Part shown: piece after piece, positions 1 through 10,884 of the stretch
Position numbering within the stretch: position 1 is the stretch's first letter
How the letters are laid out: each line of letters starts with the position of its first letter
Assembly (NCBI GenBank): GCA_037178975.1
Contig: JASJZH010000002.1
Coordinates: forward strand, 1,550,001-1,614,000
DNA: 64,000 bases
From: Oscheius tipulae
Taxonomy: Eukaryota; Nematoda; Chromadorea; Rhabditida; Rhabditidae
Reading direction: 5' to 3'
Translations under genes and position numbers: made by a program
Notes under the pieces: generated by a model
Told to the model about the DNA's origin: nothing
Seen by the model: only the letters and a program-made list of their open reading frames with translations
The model's database searches: none

Positions 1-1518
1 AGAAAGCAATTCGAAAATGGGATAGCAACTGAACTCAGAATGCAGAATAGGTGTCCCAGCCTGGTCCCTCGGGTCATAAGTCAGTGCTCCCAAAAAAGCC
101 TTGACTCTCAAGATAGGATAAGGAAGTGTCTACTTGAGCGTAGCCGTGTGCGTAAGTGGTCTGTCGGCTGATTGCCCCTAGGCGTAGTTCCACCCTAGTT
201 CTCCGATTGAATTAGACCCGTAAACACTCGGCTTCTATCACCATCCCCCGTACTAGAACTTTAATGGTCGTGCTTTAAGAAAAATTGGAGAGCTTGAGAA
301 GGTAGGGGAGTGAACAAACAGGGTCGGGAACTAATATTATAATCGAGGTCTTTGGCGCCAATTAGCTGGGTATAAACAAGAGATCTAATACATTTCAAAG
401 AATTGGAGCGAGCAAAATTGTGCGAGCGTGTGAAGGAGGAAAACAATGTTAATTGGGAGAGAGACAGAAAGACAGAGGCTAAAAATCTAAACAGAACTGG
501 ACTTGCGATCATAGGTGCTAATTCTCCTCAAGAGACAACGAGTCATAGAATGTTCGCTTTTGGAATTACCCAGAACATATATTAATTGCGTGACCTTAAA
601 CGCCGATAACCTACTGAATATGGATGGGCTGTGAACACGGAAATCTCAGTTTTCTGGGAGTTCCCTCTTGTAGTCAGAAATTCAGTGGTTAGAAAGAGGA
701 TGGATGCTAGTATATTGTGAAATTTGAAATGAAAACATGCTACAGCATTTTCAGTAAACTGGTAACATACTTTCTTCACTTGCAGGGATCGAACCGCTGA
801 CATTCAGATTCCTAGACAAGCGCGCTAACCACTCGGCTGTTTTGCAGAATCATGTCGAGACGGTGCCAGCGCGTTTTTACGTTTTATAGGGTATTCGACG
901 GTGCTCCAGCATGCTATTCGTCATTTAGAACTTGGAAAACGGGCTATCGCTTTGTCTGGGATAGAAAGACAGAAAGACAGTGCCTGACAAACATCATTAC
1001 CTCCGTAATGCAATAGCCTACTCTATCAAGAGTCATAATAGTCTCGTTAACCATAGGTTATAGCTTCCTGTGACTCACTCTGATTTCCTGGAACTCCAAG
1101 AACAGGAGACAGAGGTCTCGGTGGAGAAGGAGTGTCAGCCGTCGAGGCGCAGCTGGATGGGAGTGGTATAGAGTTCTGGGAGACGGCTGAAAGAGAGAGA
1201 GGGTGAGATGAGTTTTGGAAGTGTTATGGGCGGCGAACTCGATTCATCACATTGAGAGAGGGTCTAGGAGCTAGCCCCCAATGAAAAAGGCGGCTGTCGA
1301 GAGCGAAGGGCCCATAACTGACAGCTATCCCATGAGTCTGCAACTCTTTCTTAGAATGGCGTTAAGTCACGCGCGTGGTTGTGAAAAACTGGGATGAAGG
1401 TTGTGTTTGGTCTGGGTGGCTACTAATTGAAAAGAAGGCGGAGCACTGGAGCCAAACAGCTCAAATTTCTTCAATTAGACAGACAAGCTGTTTGACGCCA
1501 GCAGGGCAGGTAAGTGCT
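1..1518. other. Intergenic region without a supported gene
   Basis: I see no multi-exon gene here. The stretch holds short purine-rich GACAG tracts (about 450-475 and 960-980) and one tRNA-like relic at about 786-836, listed separately. The 3' end of the next minus-strand gene lies at 1519, so the last part is its presumed 3' UTR. Confidence 0.4.
786..836 (-). repeat. tRNA-like relic (tRNA-derived repeat)
   Basis: On the minus strand the sequence has an A-box-like GCCGAGTGGTTAG and, about 30 nt later, a B-box-like GGTTCGATCCC at tRNA-like spacing. The T-arm and anticodon stems do not pair well, so it is probably not a working tRNA. It resembles the other tRNA-like relics in this window and may be a SINE-type repeat or a tRNA pseudogene. 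Confidence 0.4.
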
Positions 1519-2485
1519 TTACTTACCGGCTGGGGTCTCTATGACCGGGTAACTGCGGGAAAATCGCTCCAGGAGGTTGAAGGATCGGTGGTCCTCATTC
1601 TCTTCAGCCTCCTCGTCACTTTCATCTTCTTCCCCGTATTCTGGAGCTGACCAACAGCCATTCCTCTCGTCTTCTGGAAGAGTCGCTGTCTCTCTGTCTC
1701 TCTGCCTCCTGACTCACCCTCTCCTTCCGACCCAAGCTCATTCTCCTCTCCCAGGTACACATTAGGGGGCGAAGACCAGCTTCCCGAATTCTGCGGCGAA
1801 ATCTGTAACATCCATCTCAATAATCCTAAGCCCCTTCTCTTGCAAAAAAATCCTCTTTTCCCCTCCAGGGTCCTATCGTCCGTTCAATCGGGCCCCCGTC
1901 AGCCAGTGCTCATCTCTCTTCATTTGTCACAGGCCAAAAAGGGACCATTAATCGGAGATGTGCGGGGGACTGGGGTCGTCTAAAAACCAACCTGGAACCT
2001 CCTTCTTGCCTTCTCTTTTGGCGGATCGGGTTCGGGCCAGCTCTCATCTATTCCGGTACCGTAATCCACAATTCCAGGCTCGTTCTCCTCTTCCAGTTGC
2101 TTGGTAGTCGAGTCTAGCATTTTGGCTAGACTGATCTAAAAAAGTCTCTGAAGGGTCGAGTCCAAAAACGAACCTCAAAACTTGTTTTGCTCGTCTTCAT
2201 TGTATGAGTGTGTCTTTGAATGGTGTAGGCCGACTTGCTCTTTATGAGGCTCCGGAGGATCGGATGAACCGCAAACTCGGCGTCACTAAAGATAAGTTCG
2301 AAAATCATCAGAACAAAGACGGAGACAGAGATAGAGACAGAGACCTACCTGTCACTGTCCGAATCCGATTCCGATGAATTCCCATTTTCCTCTTCGATTA
2401 TCGGTGGTCCCCATGGACTCGAGGCCTCAGAACGTGACTTGATCAGAGCGATTTCCTCTGTCTCGTCACTGTCACCTCTTTGCAT
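1519..2485 (-). CDS. Acidic, probably nuclear protein of unknown function (5 exons, 201 aa)
   Basis: Exons (minus) are 2349-2485, 2174-2285, 1992-2135, 1718-1802 and 1519-1646; all junctions are GT-AG and phases fit. The product has a Ser/Asp/Glu-rich N-terminus (SESDSDSDSD at about residues 44-53), a basic-hydrophobic middle (HPILRSLIKSKSAYTIQ), the segment LDSTTKQLEEENEPGIVDYG and a second acidic run (EEDESDEEAEENED) before a short tail ending PAGK. It has no signal peptide or membrane segment. Introns 1 and 4 contain GTCTCT or GACAGA hexamer tracts. If the final intron is extended using the GTAAGT at the 3' end, only the last two residues change. I do not recognise the family; the charge pattern suggests a nuclear or RNA-associated protein, which is inference. 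Confidence 0.6.
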
Positions 2486-4734
2486 TCACTGGAACTTTGT
2501 ATGATCAGAAGGAAAGAGCCTCAAGAGAGCAATCAACATGAAACGAAACGTTCATAGGACACTTTTTGCCCGTGAATAATTTAGGAGATGGGCTGGAAAC
2601 ACTTTTAGTTCGAGAGAGGACTAGTAGTATGGCTAGTTCCAGTCAAACTGTACTCTTACTGTACTCTGAACCTCCTGTGGTTTGGATTTGGAGTACAGTT
2701 CAGGTGTGGTGTTTGAACAATGAGTCAACCTGTGGTTTGAAAAAGGAACAGAGTGAGATAGAGAGACAGAGGGACGGAGAGACGGATAGACAGAGAGATA
2801 TTAAGACATCGAAACAGCAATACAGAGAGACAGAGAGACCGGGCCCTTAGCTGACTATACAAGCTATTCGGACTTGGATGTCATGTTTGCATGATCTCCC
2901 ATCTGAAATATTCAAAGCTGCCCTAAATATACGGCCTGTCATTTTTCTCAAAAGGAAACTAGAGCTCTAGGGTTCTTGTCAAAAGTGGCTGCTCTTCAAA
3001 TCCGTTCCCTCTCTCGAATGTTCCATTCCATTTTGAAAAGCCATTGATGAAGTAATTAGCGCACTACTGCCGGAAATTGCCTCTACATCGAGCAGAAAGA
3101 GAGGGACACTATCCTCTAATTCGTCCAGCGATTAGCAAGCTTTGGGTGGGAGTGGGAGAAGGAAGTGGGAGTCAGAACGAGGCTTTACGGGAGAGAGCAG
3201 ATGTCGTGTTGATGATAATCTGTCGCATTGACGCTTGAGAGGATTCTCGAGACGGGATTTGGGAGAGCAAGAAGATACTAAGAAGTTGTGTCACACGAAA
3301 GGAAAAACATTGTCTCTGGGGCGGAAAGTAGAATGGAGAATTGTTTAGTATAAAGTTCTGCTAGAAGAGGATCAGATCCAGATACTAACCGAGCCCAAGG
3401 TTGCTCGATTTGCCTGATCGGACTAACTTTTACATCAAGGTTGTCTTACAAAGGTGTCTACCTGCTTTGTTAGTAGTTTTTCGAGTATAAAAAATCATTT
3501 CCGAGACTTTTCATGTTCGTTCAGCAATCTTGTAGCATTTTTTCTGCTTTAAAAACTGCAAAACATTGCTTGTACGAAAGAATAGTGTTTGAACCAGAAA
3601 GGTTGAGTGAAAGGGAGACAATACGGGCGCGCCACATTGCAAGGAGTTAGAAGAGTACACCTGTTTAACAATGTTCAATTATTCTATGGTCAATCCAGCC
3701 GAAATTCAACAAAAACTAGAGCATAGAATGCCACCGAGATAGAATAACTGTGCTCCTCCTATGAATGTCTAACGATTTCAGATTCGAAACTCTCACATCC
3801 TCTTCCAAGAGATCAGGCAGATTTTTCTAATTATCTTATTTAAAAATAGGAAATTCAAGGCGACCACAAAAAATTACGTAATCGGACGCTAAGTTGCTCA
3901 ATTACCAGACAAGGAATTGATGAACGGACAAGGGGAGAGAGGGAAAACAACAGGAAGAAAGATAGAGAGAGAGGGAGAGATAGAATACTAGGTGTCCAGA
4001 CTTTGGGAGTCCCTCTCGCCGAATAATGTAATCCTAGAGCTGTGATATTTAATTAGGGAGCTGCACACATATCTCTCCCTCCTAGAGTATGTGTGTTCCC
4101 GGAGCCGTTGGAGTTGGCTCGACGACGATATCGATCGACGTCGCCACGCCCACAGCCTTGGCTGGAAAGAAGAAGCCTTCATCAAATCTTTTCCCAGTCT
4201 GGTTATCAGCTATCACGGGGATTGCATGAGGCACTCGCAGTCTCTCTAGCCCTCTGTCTCTCTGTTCCTCCGTCTCTCTCTCCATCCGTCTCTCTGCCTC
4301 CCTGTCTCTGTCTCTGTCTTTCTTCTGTTTCTATGTCTCTGTCTCTGAGTTTCTATGTCCCTCCGTCTCTTTGTCTCTCCATTTCTTTGTCTCTCTGTCT
4401 CTCCTGCCTCATACTCTGAAAAAAGTAACTATCAATTATAAAAATAGACTTTGTCTGCCCTCATATCCTGGATGCAGTCAAGCGTTGGACGGAGAAGAAA
4501 ACAATTAAGAGAAGGGAGCAGAAGATTAATAATGACCGCTAGAGGAATGAGGGTGGAGCATTTGCTTTCTCTGAAGGTTATTGTTGACCCTTTGAAATAT
4601 TCATGGAATGGGGGACAAGGACAATGAGAGGAACAGAGGCAGAATCAAGCAGATGATTATTTATTAAAAGATGTTCACAACCTCTATACTGGAATGATTT
4701 ACACTGGGCATATTATCGTCTGAGATCTCTTCAT
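2486..4734. other. Intergenic region with a pyrimidine microsatellite
   Basis: No convincing exon was found on either strand. It contains a GACAGA-type tract at about 2755-2840 and a long TCTCTGTC-type tract at about 4233-4412. On the minus strand an AATAAA lies near 4659-4664, 70 bp downstream of the zinc-finger gene stop, and is its likely poly(A) signal. Confidence 0.4.
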
Positions 4735-6582
4735 TTAAATGTTCAGAAGCTTGCTAGCCTTCGGCTTCCAGTAGCACGGATAACTGAGAGTGTGGTCCAT
4801 TGGCTAAAGTGGACAATGCGTTTACAGTGGGCAGATAACTTACATTGATTTCAATCGGGTCACATAGCCCCTTCTTCATACAATCTCCTACGGCTAAATG
4901 GTCATCGTGGTCGGCAAAGGATTTAAAGAGTTTTTCGCATATGTTGCACTGCCAGGCTGACGCTCCAGTTCGCCGGTTCTTCTCGAGCTGAAATGTGAAA
5001 TTGGAGAATCAGTCTCTGTCTTTGCCGCTGTTATTCACCATTTTAAGATTCTTCCGCTCCTCCTCAATCTCTTCCTCCGTCATCTTCTCATAATCTTCCT
5101 CCCACGGTTTGAACTCCGAACCATCATCGGCCAGATCAATAGATTTCAGACACAGGTCCCTGAAGACACTTTAAAATGGCATATTTTCCAGTTACCGTAA
5201 TAAGCACGGTTGATTAAGATGGTTTTCCTTAACCTTGCCATTGATCTTCCATGACAGATTGACAGACTGTGGATTGGGAAGACGCTCCATTACTGCCCAA
5301 GAGTCTTTCGCTTTGGATTTGAAGCCAACCTGTGCAATTCTGACTTCTGGAAGTGATAAAGTTGATAAAAAAGAGGGGAAGGGGGTTACCATTTTCGTAA
5401 CTCACAATATGTCTGGATTCGTTGACCATCGAGCATTCGTGTCGCTTCATGACTGTAAGATGATGGGAGCTGAGCGTACAGACCTGAAATTCAACAGTTT
5501 ATAAATGTGTTTCAGCGTATTGCTGATACAACAAAAAGTCATTTTCCAACTAAACGATGTTTTGCACAGTTGTAGAGCCTTAAATTTTCTATAACTTTGT
5601 AGAACATGCGAAAGCCCGACAATCAGTTCTAGGGTGTGGAAATTTGGATCGCCAGGGCGCTTTTAAAGCGAGTGTCCGGAGATTTTTTTCGACTATGTGT
5701 TTTAATATGGGTCTTGTAGAGAAAAGCGCGCTGATTACGGAGGTGTACCTCTTTTTTGTTGTATCATCGATTATCACCGAAAGATAAGCCCGCAAAGTTG
5801 CTGCCCCAGAACAAAAGTGACCATTTGCCGAGAAGCTTTCTCGGCAGTACTTGTCAGCCTTGTCTCGACAAGTCACGCGCTTTTTGGCAAGTCGAGGCTA
5901 GTTCCAGAAAAAAGAATTAACAGTCGAAATAGTTGCTTCTGGTAGCATGATGCTCCTTTATTTCTAGACAACTACTCGGAATAGAAGTTGAATGCATCCC
6001 AATTGCTTCAGAAACGAATCAACCCTGGTTTAGGGCATTCAGTATTCTCCCCCACAGTTTGCACTTCATAGACTAGAGTTTTGCACCCAAAATAATTTCC
6101 AAAGATACTCTTATGGAATGAGGCTGTCTCGTTTTTACCTTGGAACAGTTTCACCTTGATATGGTACTTCGAAACTAATGTTACATCTCATTTCTGACTC
6201 GAAAAGGCTCAACCTTGCAGCTCGAATAAGTTGCAGAAACTGAAAGCCAGTGCAATCTCGACTTGCTACGACTTGTCAAATTACCTGGATTTTAACTTTT
6301 GCGAACTAGGAAAGGGTCCGGACACTCGCTTTAAGCAAAAGTCGATAATAACTCTCTTACCTCACAGTAGAACGGAGCCATTCTAGGCATATTTATTCTC
6401 CAAAGAAGTTTTCTCTTGATCTGCTGAGCCAATGTTCGTCTAATTGGGAGCGACCGCCATTTTTTCCTGAAAAAAAATACGAATTCCAATAGTTGATAAA
6501 CATCAACTCACTGTCCGACAAGGAATCTAAACGATGGGTGTAGATACTTTAAATTTTCTTTGGGTAGATCATGAATTCGCAT
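4735..6582 (-). CDS. C2H2-type zinc-finger protein (7 exons, 251 aa)
   Basis: Exons (minus) are 6512-6582, 6361-6466, 5390-5483, 5196-5346, 5039-5159, 4844-4987 and 4735-4803, with consistent phases. Two zinc-finger-like modules are visible. The first, at about residues 57-76, is split across exons 2 and 3: a C-x2-C in FYCEVC followed by SSHHLTVMKRHEC. The second lies near residues 182-204: WQCNICEKLF, then HDDHLAVGDC, a C2HC-like finger. An acidic segment (EEDYEKMTEEEIEEE) separates them. The ATG directly follows a TTTTCAG acceptor, so it is either trans-spliced there or has a non-coding first exon. Intron 2 is unusually large (877 bp) and contains a TTAA-flanked element. The orthologue is not recognised; nucleic-acid binding is inferred from the fingers. 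Confidence 0.62.
5663..6334. mobile_element. Candidate TTAA-flanked MITE inside a zinc-finger gene intron
   Basis: A 14-bp terminal inverted repeat AGCGAGTGTCCGGA starts right after TTAA at 5663-5666, and its reverse complement ends right before TTAA at 6331-6334. That gives an element of about 664 bp flanked by a TTAA duplication, the target-site hallmark of piggyBac-type and some other cut-and-paste transposons. No transposase-like ORF is inside, so it would be non-autonomous. The insertion accounts for most of the 877-bp intron. Confidence 0.6.
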
Positions 6583-7499
6583 CTGAAAACAGGGAGATAT
6601 GAAAAAATGAATGAGCGAAAGAGGGAAAGAGAGGGTGAGAGACGAGCAGAAGGAACAGACATTCGGATTTTCATTGGATACGCAATTGCGACCTGGACGG
6701 GAAAGACCCGGCGTTCGCAAATGCGCCAAAATGCAAAGAGGGAAAGAAGCGGAAAACTAGGGGAGAAATTGTGGAAAAAGCGGGCGCATACGGAATTTAA
6801 TAAGCCAGAAGCTGTTTTTGATTGACTGTCCAAATGTTTCAAAACTCAAAACACTCAAAATCAATATTTGCATCCGAAAAACAGTGAATTGATCCTTTGG
6901 GTTCTCCAAGCCATAGGTCCGAATCCGAACCATAGGCCAGCCCGTCCTATAGTAGCCTATCATGCCAGCTTGCTCTATCTTTCACAGCTTAAGTGGAGGG
7001 ACCCAGTGCTCTTTCCGCAATTTGAATTGTTTAAGTCTTTTCAGGCTTGTCAACACTTGTCAAGAATAACACTTGACAGGAATGGGTGCAGAAATTTGCA
7101 AAGTTATCCGTGATAACTCTTGCTAGATTTTACAGACAGACGTCAAATGCCGATTTTAAAGGTAGAATACGCCGGGAAGAAAGAGTCAATATTGAGTAAG
7201 ACTGACTCACACAAACAATCTGACAGTTCACTATCAAAATCAGTCTCACAAGTTTTTTGTCCTTTCTGATCCGTGCGAACAGGGTTCATGCTTACTTTCT
7301 GTCACAAGAGAGTACAGATTACCCAGGGTTCAAACGGAACAATGTGACCGGCTTTACACATGTTTTGAGTAAGAGATTAGCGTAGTATAGGAATTTTAAC
7401 TAGGTATTAAAGTAGTGAACAGGTGAGATTTTTGATGCGTTGAATATGTTAGATTTCAGTTTAATTGTATAGTAGTAGTACAATCGCGAGCAGGATGTA

Positions 7500-7562
7500 G
7501 AGCGCAATGGCAGGTGGCGCCAGCGCTAATAAAAAGGTATCAAGTTCGATTCCCGCCGCGAC
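7500..7562 (+). repeat. tRNA-derived SINE-like relic
   Basis: A-box-like TGTAGAGCGCAATGG is followed at tRNA-like spacing by the B-box-like AAGTTCGATTCCCGCC. The acceptor stem cannot be closed convincingly, so I read this as a tRNA-derived repeat rather than a functional tRNA. Confidence 0.4.
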
Positions 7563-7993
7563 CCAACCAAGGCCACCATCCCCACGAGGTCGGTAGTAGC
7601 TTGCTACGAAAGTGAAGGACCTTTTACAATCGCGAGTCAACTTCCAGGAAAAGGGGAAGAGGATGAGCCTCCCCTAGTACATACCAGGTTCTCTGACCCC
7701 GTGTAGTGTTCATTGTTTCTGCCTGTTGAACAACCAATTTCTCCCACAAGCTTGGCTGATACTCCATTGGGGCACGTGACAGGTAGATGATATTCCAGTC
7801 AAGCTACCGTGACAGGAGCAACGTTCCCCCATAATGCCTTCCGTTCACGACAGTTTTCGCTACTCTTTACGCATCTCATCTCTCAAACTGTCTCGACTTC
7901 CAAATAGTAATTGCAGTCACAAAGTATCTGTAACAAGTTGGCAATTAGGTCTTCAGATAGACAGACACGCACAGGAACTTTATGACATTTAGA

Positions 7994-8562
7994 ACTAAAC
8001 TAGCCGTCTCCGACGGCTTCGCCGTTTATTTGTCTTCAGTTTACATTGGCGGCTGCGCCGCTTCGTAGTAGCAAAAGGCTTCCAGTGGCTTTATTGGGAT
8101 AGTAGCAAAGTTCTAGGGCGCACCCAAATTTGGCTTACAACTTACAATTTAGGCAATATCTGTTTCTGAACAACACAACCTCTGGACAACATAATTGGCT
8201 CGCTTCTGTTTCGTGACCTTGGACAAGCAAACAGATAGAGCCCTCTACAGAAACCATCGCGCTCTAGATGTTAGAGTTTTCTGACTTGTGAACTAAACTT
8301 CTGATATGACTTGACTTGTCAGCTTTTGGCTTGTCCCCCTCGGAACTCACGGACTGGCTGACACCATCGCGCTTTTGTAGTAGAGAGATACATATTTGGC
8401 TCGCCAATCAGAGCACTCACACAGCCTAGCCCGAATTTTTCATAACAGTCCCGATTCTTTGTCACAAATCTATCAATCGAATAGTTATTAAAAGATCCCT
8501 ATTGTTTGAATTCTCTTAAATGGTCTACCATATCAACAAAAGTCTGTCAATGTCCTGCGTCT
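7994..8562 (+). repeat. Dispersed repeat, copy 1 (about 560 bp)
   Basis: This stretch is a diverged direct copy of 22797-23353. Both begin with ACTAGCCGTCT(C/A)GACGGCT-like palindromic sequence followed by GC-rich GGCGGCTGCGCCGC. Both end around AAATGGTCTA(C/T)CATATCAAC. Small indels and substitutions separate the copies. No ORF of note is inside, so it is probably a non-autonomous element. Confidence 0.65.
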
Positions 8563-8828
8563 GCTCAAAACGCCCCTTCAAAAACCAAAGAGATTATTTT
8601 TCTCGTAACTGGTTCACACACGGGTCTCGCCCTCAAAGTATGATATATAATCGGGGCTTTGATGACTCATATAGAGAACATTACCAGTTTTTTTTTGTCA
8701 GTCATTCCTCGACTTTATGGTCCTCTTTGGCGGGTCAAATCAGCGGAAGGCTTTAACCGCAGGTCTTATCTTTGGCCTTAAGCTTTTCCGAACTATAAGA
8801 ACTGACTTATGATAACAAACTTTCAGTT

Positions 8829-9775
8829 ATGCAGCTTTCCCTCTGTATGCTTCTCTTCGTGGCTGCGGCTTCAGTAGACGGTAAAAAGAAGAAGACCACT
8901 GTTAAAACGACTACGTCCAAACCGACAACAACGTCCTCGTCCTCTTGTACCCTTGTATTTTGTTTTTTATGCTGTCTTTTACAGCCGGAACCACGTGTAG
9001 CGCTGCTGGATGGAGTGAAGCGGACAGACAGGGCATTTTGGACAACCACAATACGCTAAGGTCAAAGATCGCCAAGGGAGTCTACGTGGCAAAGACTGAC
9101 AGAAAGCCGCCTGCAAAGGATATGGAGACTATGGTAAGGGGACAGAGAGAAAGAGAGACAGAGACCTTTCCAGACTTACGACTGCAACTTGGAAAACTCT
9201 GCCCAGGCCTGGGCTAACACGTGCCCAAAGGGTCATTCGGGAGCAGCTGGAAAGGGAGAGAACATCTACTGGTCCTATTCTACTCAAACTGTCAGTTTTC
9301 CCAATTTTCTGTCGTAAAGTCTCGACTCTTCAGATCAGTATTACTGGCCAAGGAGTGGCGGCCTCGAACTCTTGGCAGAATGAATTCCAGCAGTATGGCT
9401 GGCCGAGTAACTATCTTACTTACTCACTTTTCAATTCGGGCATTGGTCATGCTACTCAGGTAACTGGAACTCTCTGTTCGTCTCTCTGTCTCTCTATCTC
9501 TCTCTTCCCGTGGACCAAAGCTTCCAGATGGCCTGGTGGAATAGTAACAAGATAGGTTGTGGTGTCAAGCAATGTCCATCCTCTCTTTCTGGTTACAAGT
9601 ACGAAGTCGTCGTAGTCTGTCAATACACACCCCAGGGCAATATAATCAACACAAACATCTATGATTCCGGAACAACATGTTCCAGTTGCAAAGGAGGATT
9701 GAAGTGCGATACTGTAAGTGTTCATACTTCAACTGACTCATGAGCTTCGTTCAGAACTCCGGACTCTGCAAATAA
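8829..9775 (+). CDS. Secreted CAP/SCP-TAPS (venom-allergen-like) protein (6 exons, 238 aa)
   Basis: Exons are 8829-8946, 8985-9133, 9174-9290, 9334-9459, 9528-9713 and 9755-9775. The protein starts with a signal peptide (LSLCMLLFVAAASVDG), then a Lys/Thr/Ser-rich linker, then one CAP domain. Visible CAP marks are the helix around ILDNHNTLRSKIAKG, the acidic GENIYW, the CAP1 motif GHATQMAWWNSNKIGCG and the CAP2-like VVCQYTPQGNI. The C-terminus ends in a small Cys hinge (CSSCKGGLKCDTNSGLCK). Such proteins are secreted and common in nematodes, where they serve in host interaction or are induced by stress and infection. The ATG lies 2 nt after TTTCAG, a likely trans-splice acceptor. AATAAA follows at 9806. 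Introns 2 and 4 carry GACAGA or CTGTCTCT tracts. A decayed paralogue lies just downstream. Confidence 0.85.
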
Positions 9776-10236
9776 GCGCTCTTCTAATACAAACATTACT
9801 AACACAATAAAGGCTTCTTTTGAGTTTTTCTGCAGTGTGACTGTTTCATTCAACTAGCTCGTCTTGATACGGTTATCACAGGTCTGAAAGGAAAGCTGAT
9901 AAAGACGATTAGGAATTAGAGGCGTTTTGTAAGAGTCCAGCTGGCTTTTTTTCTTGGCTTAGAACTGGCGGCGCAGAAACCAGAGATTGCTCCTACAGCT
10001 GACAGGTCTTTTTGTCTCTTGACATGAAAGGGTTGTCAGCGTTTTGAGTGTTAGTGTTGACAGGCAATTGTGCGGACACCATTATGCTTTCCAGACCAGA
10101 CTGTCTCCTACGTTTTTTTCAGTCTGAGCCAACCAAGCTATAGATTCGATGCCAAAGCTATCCGTTATGTATTCATCCCTATCTTTTTTCTTTCTATAGT
10201 TCCCTGAAAACTACGTCCTCCAATTTCTGAGCATCT
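9776..10236. other. Spacer between CAP gene and CAP pseudogene
   Basis: This is the 3' flank of the CAP gene with a poly(A) signal at 9806-9811, then unassigned sequence. I see no coding signal. Confidence 0.5.
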
Positions 10237-10830
10237 ATGCATCTCAAGTTCTCTCTCCTTCTCTTTGTTAACAAGGAAAACTGTACAACTGTATGGAGTC
10301 CTTCTGAACGAAAAGCAACTCTGAAGATCCACTACGATCTAAGATCCAAAATTGCAATGGGAAGCTATGTTGTGGAGACGAACAAGAAGGAAAGAGCTCC
10401 AAACATGAAAGCTATGGACGGTAGGACAGAGAGGAAGAGACAGCGACAGAAAGACAGAGAGACAGGAAGACAGACATTTCAGATACTGCGATCTGGAAGT
10501 CTCTGCTCAGGCTCAAGCTGACAAATATGTCAAAGAACATTCAGGCCTTCAAGGAGTAGGAGAGAACTGGTAGTCTCTGGGAGGCTGTGACTAATATATG
10601 CTAATGTAACTTTATGATGATTGAAAGTTATTCAGTCTTTTAGACGGGTGCCGCTGGAACAGGAATAAAAGCTTCAAAGTCCTGGAAGAGCGAGATCCAA
10701 GAGTGTGGATGGGGGCGACAAATTGTTTGGCGAATATGTCTATGAGGTTGGAAAAGTCTGTTCTGACTACGAAAAGAGATTCAATTGCGATACCGTAGGG
10801 ATCCTGAGAAGCTTTAAAGAACTGTCTTAC
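10237..10830 (+). pseudogene. Decayed CAP/SCP-TAPS paralogue
   Basis: Several pieces match the neighbouring intact CAP protein in order. 10237-10420 encodes a signal-like start and a helix similar to its CAP helix (ending DLRSKIAMGSYVV). After a hexamer-filled intron, 10483-10571 encodes YCDLEVSAQA to GVGENW and then stops at TAG. About 10647-10700 encodes GTGIKASKSWKSEIQECGW-like sequence, and about 10720-10795 ends with FNCDT. Lesions are a phase mismatch at the first splice, the stop after GENW, and complete loss of the exon carrying GHATQMAWW and the CAP2 motif. It is therefore most likely non-functional, a remnant of tandem duplication. Confidence 0.7.
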
Positions 10831-10884
10831 AGAAAACCGGGCTCTGCGAGCTGGCTTCGAAATAAATCTTTATTCTCTGTCTAT

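Larger units (their letters stand above)
6583..8828. other. Intergenic region rich in dispersed repeats
   Basis: No gene model could be supported. It contains a cluster of CTTGTCAA/TTGACAAG-type motifs at about 7040-7082, a tRNA-like relic at about 7500-7562 and the dispersed repeat at about 7994-8562. The last part is the promoter side of the CAP gene that starts at 8829. Confidence 0.4.

Noticed and set aside
4093-4419. Plus-strand ORF rich in Ser/Leu/Cys at 4.1-4.4 kb
   Set aside because: It is a translation of a TCTCTGTC microsatellite, not a membrane protein.
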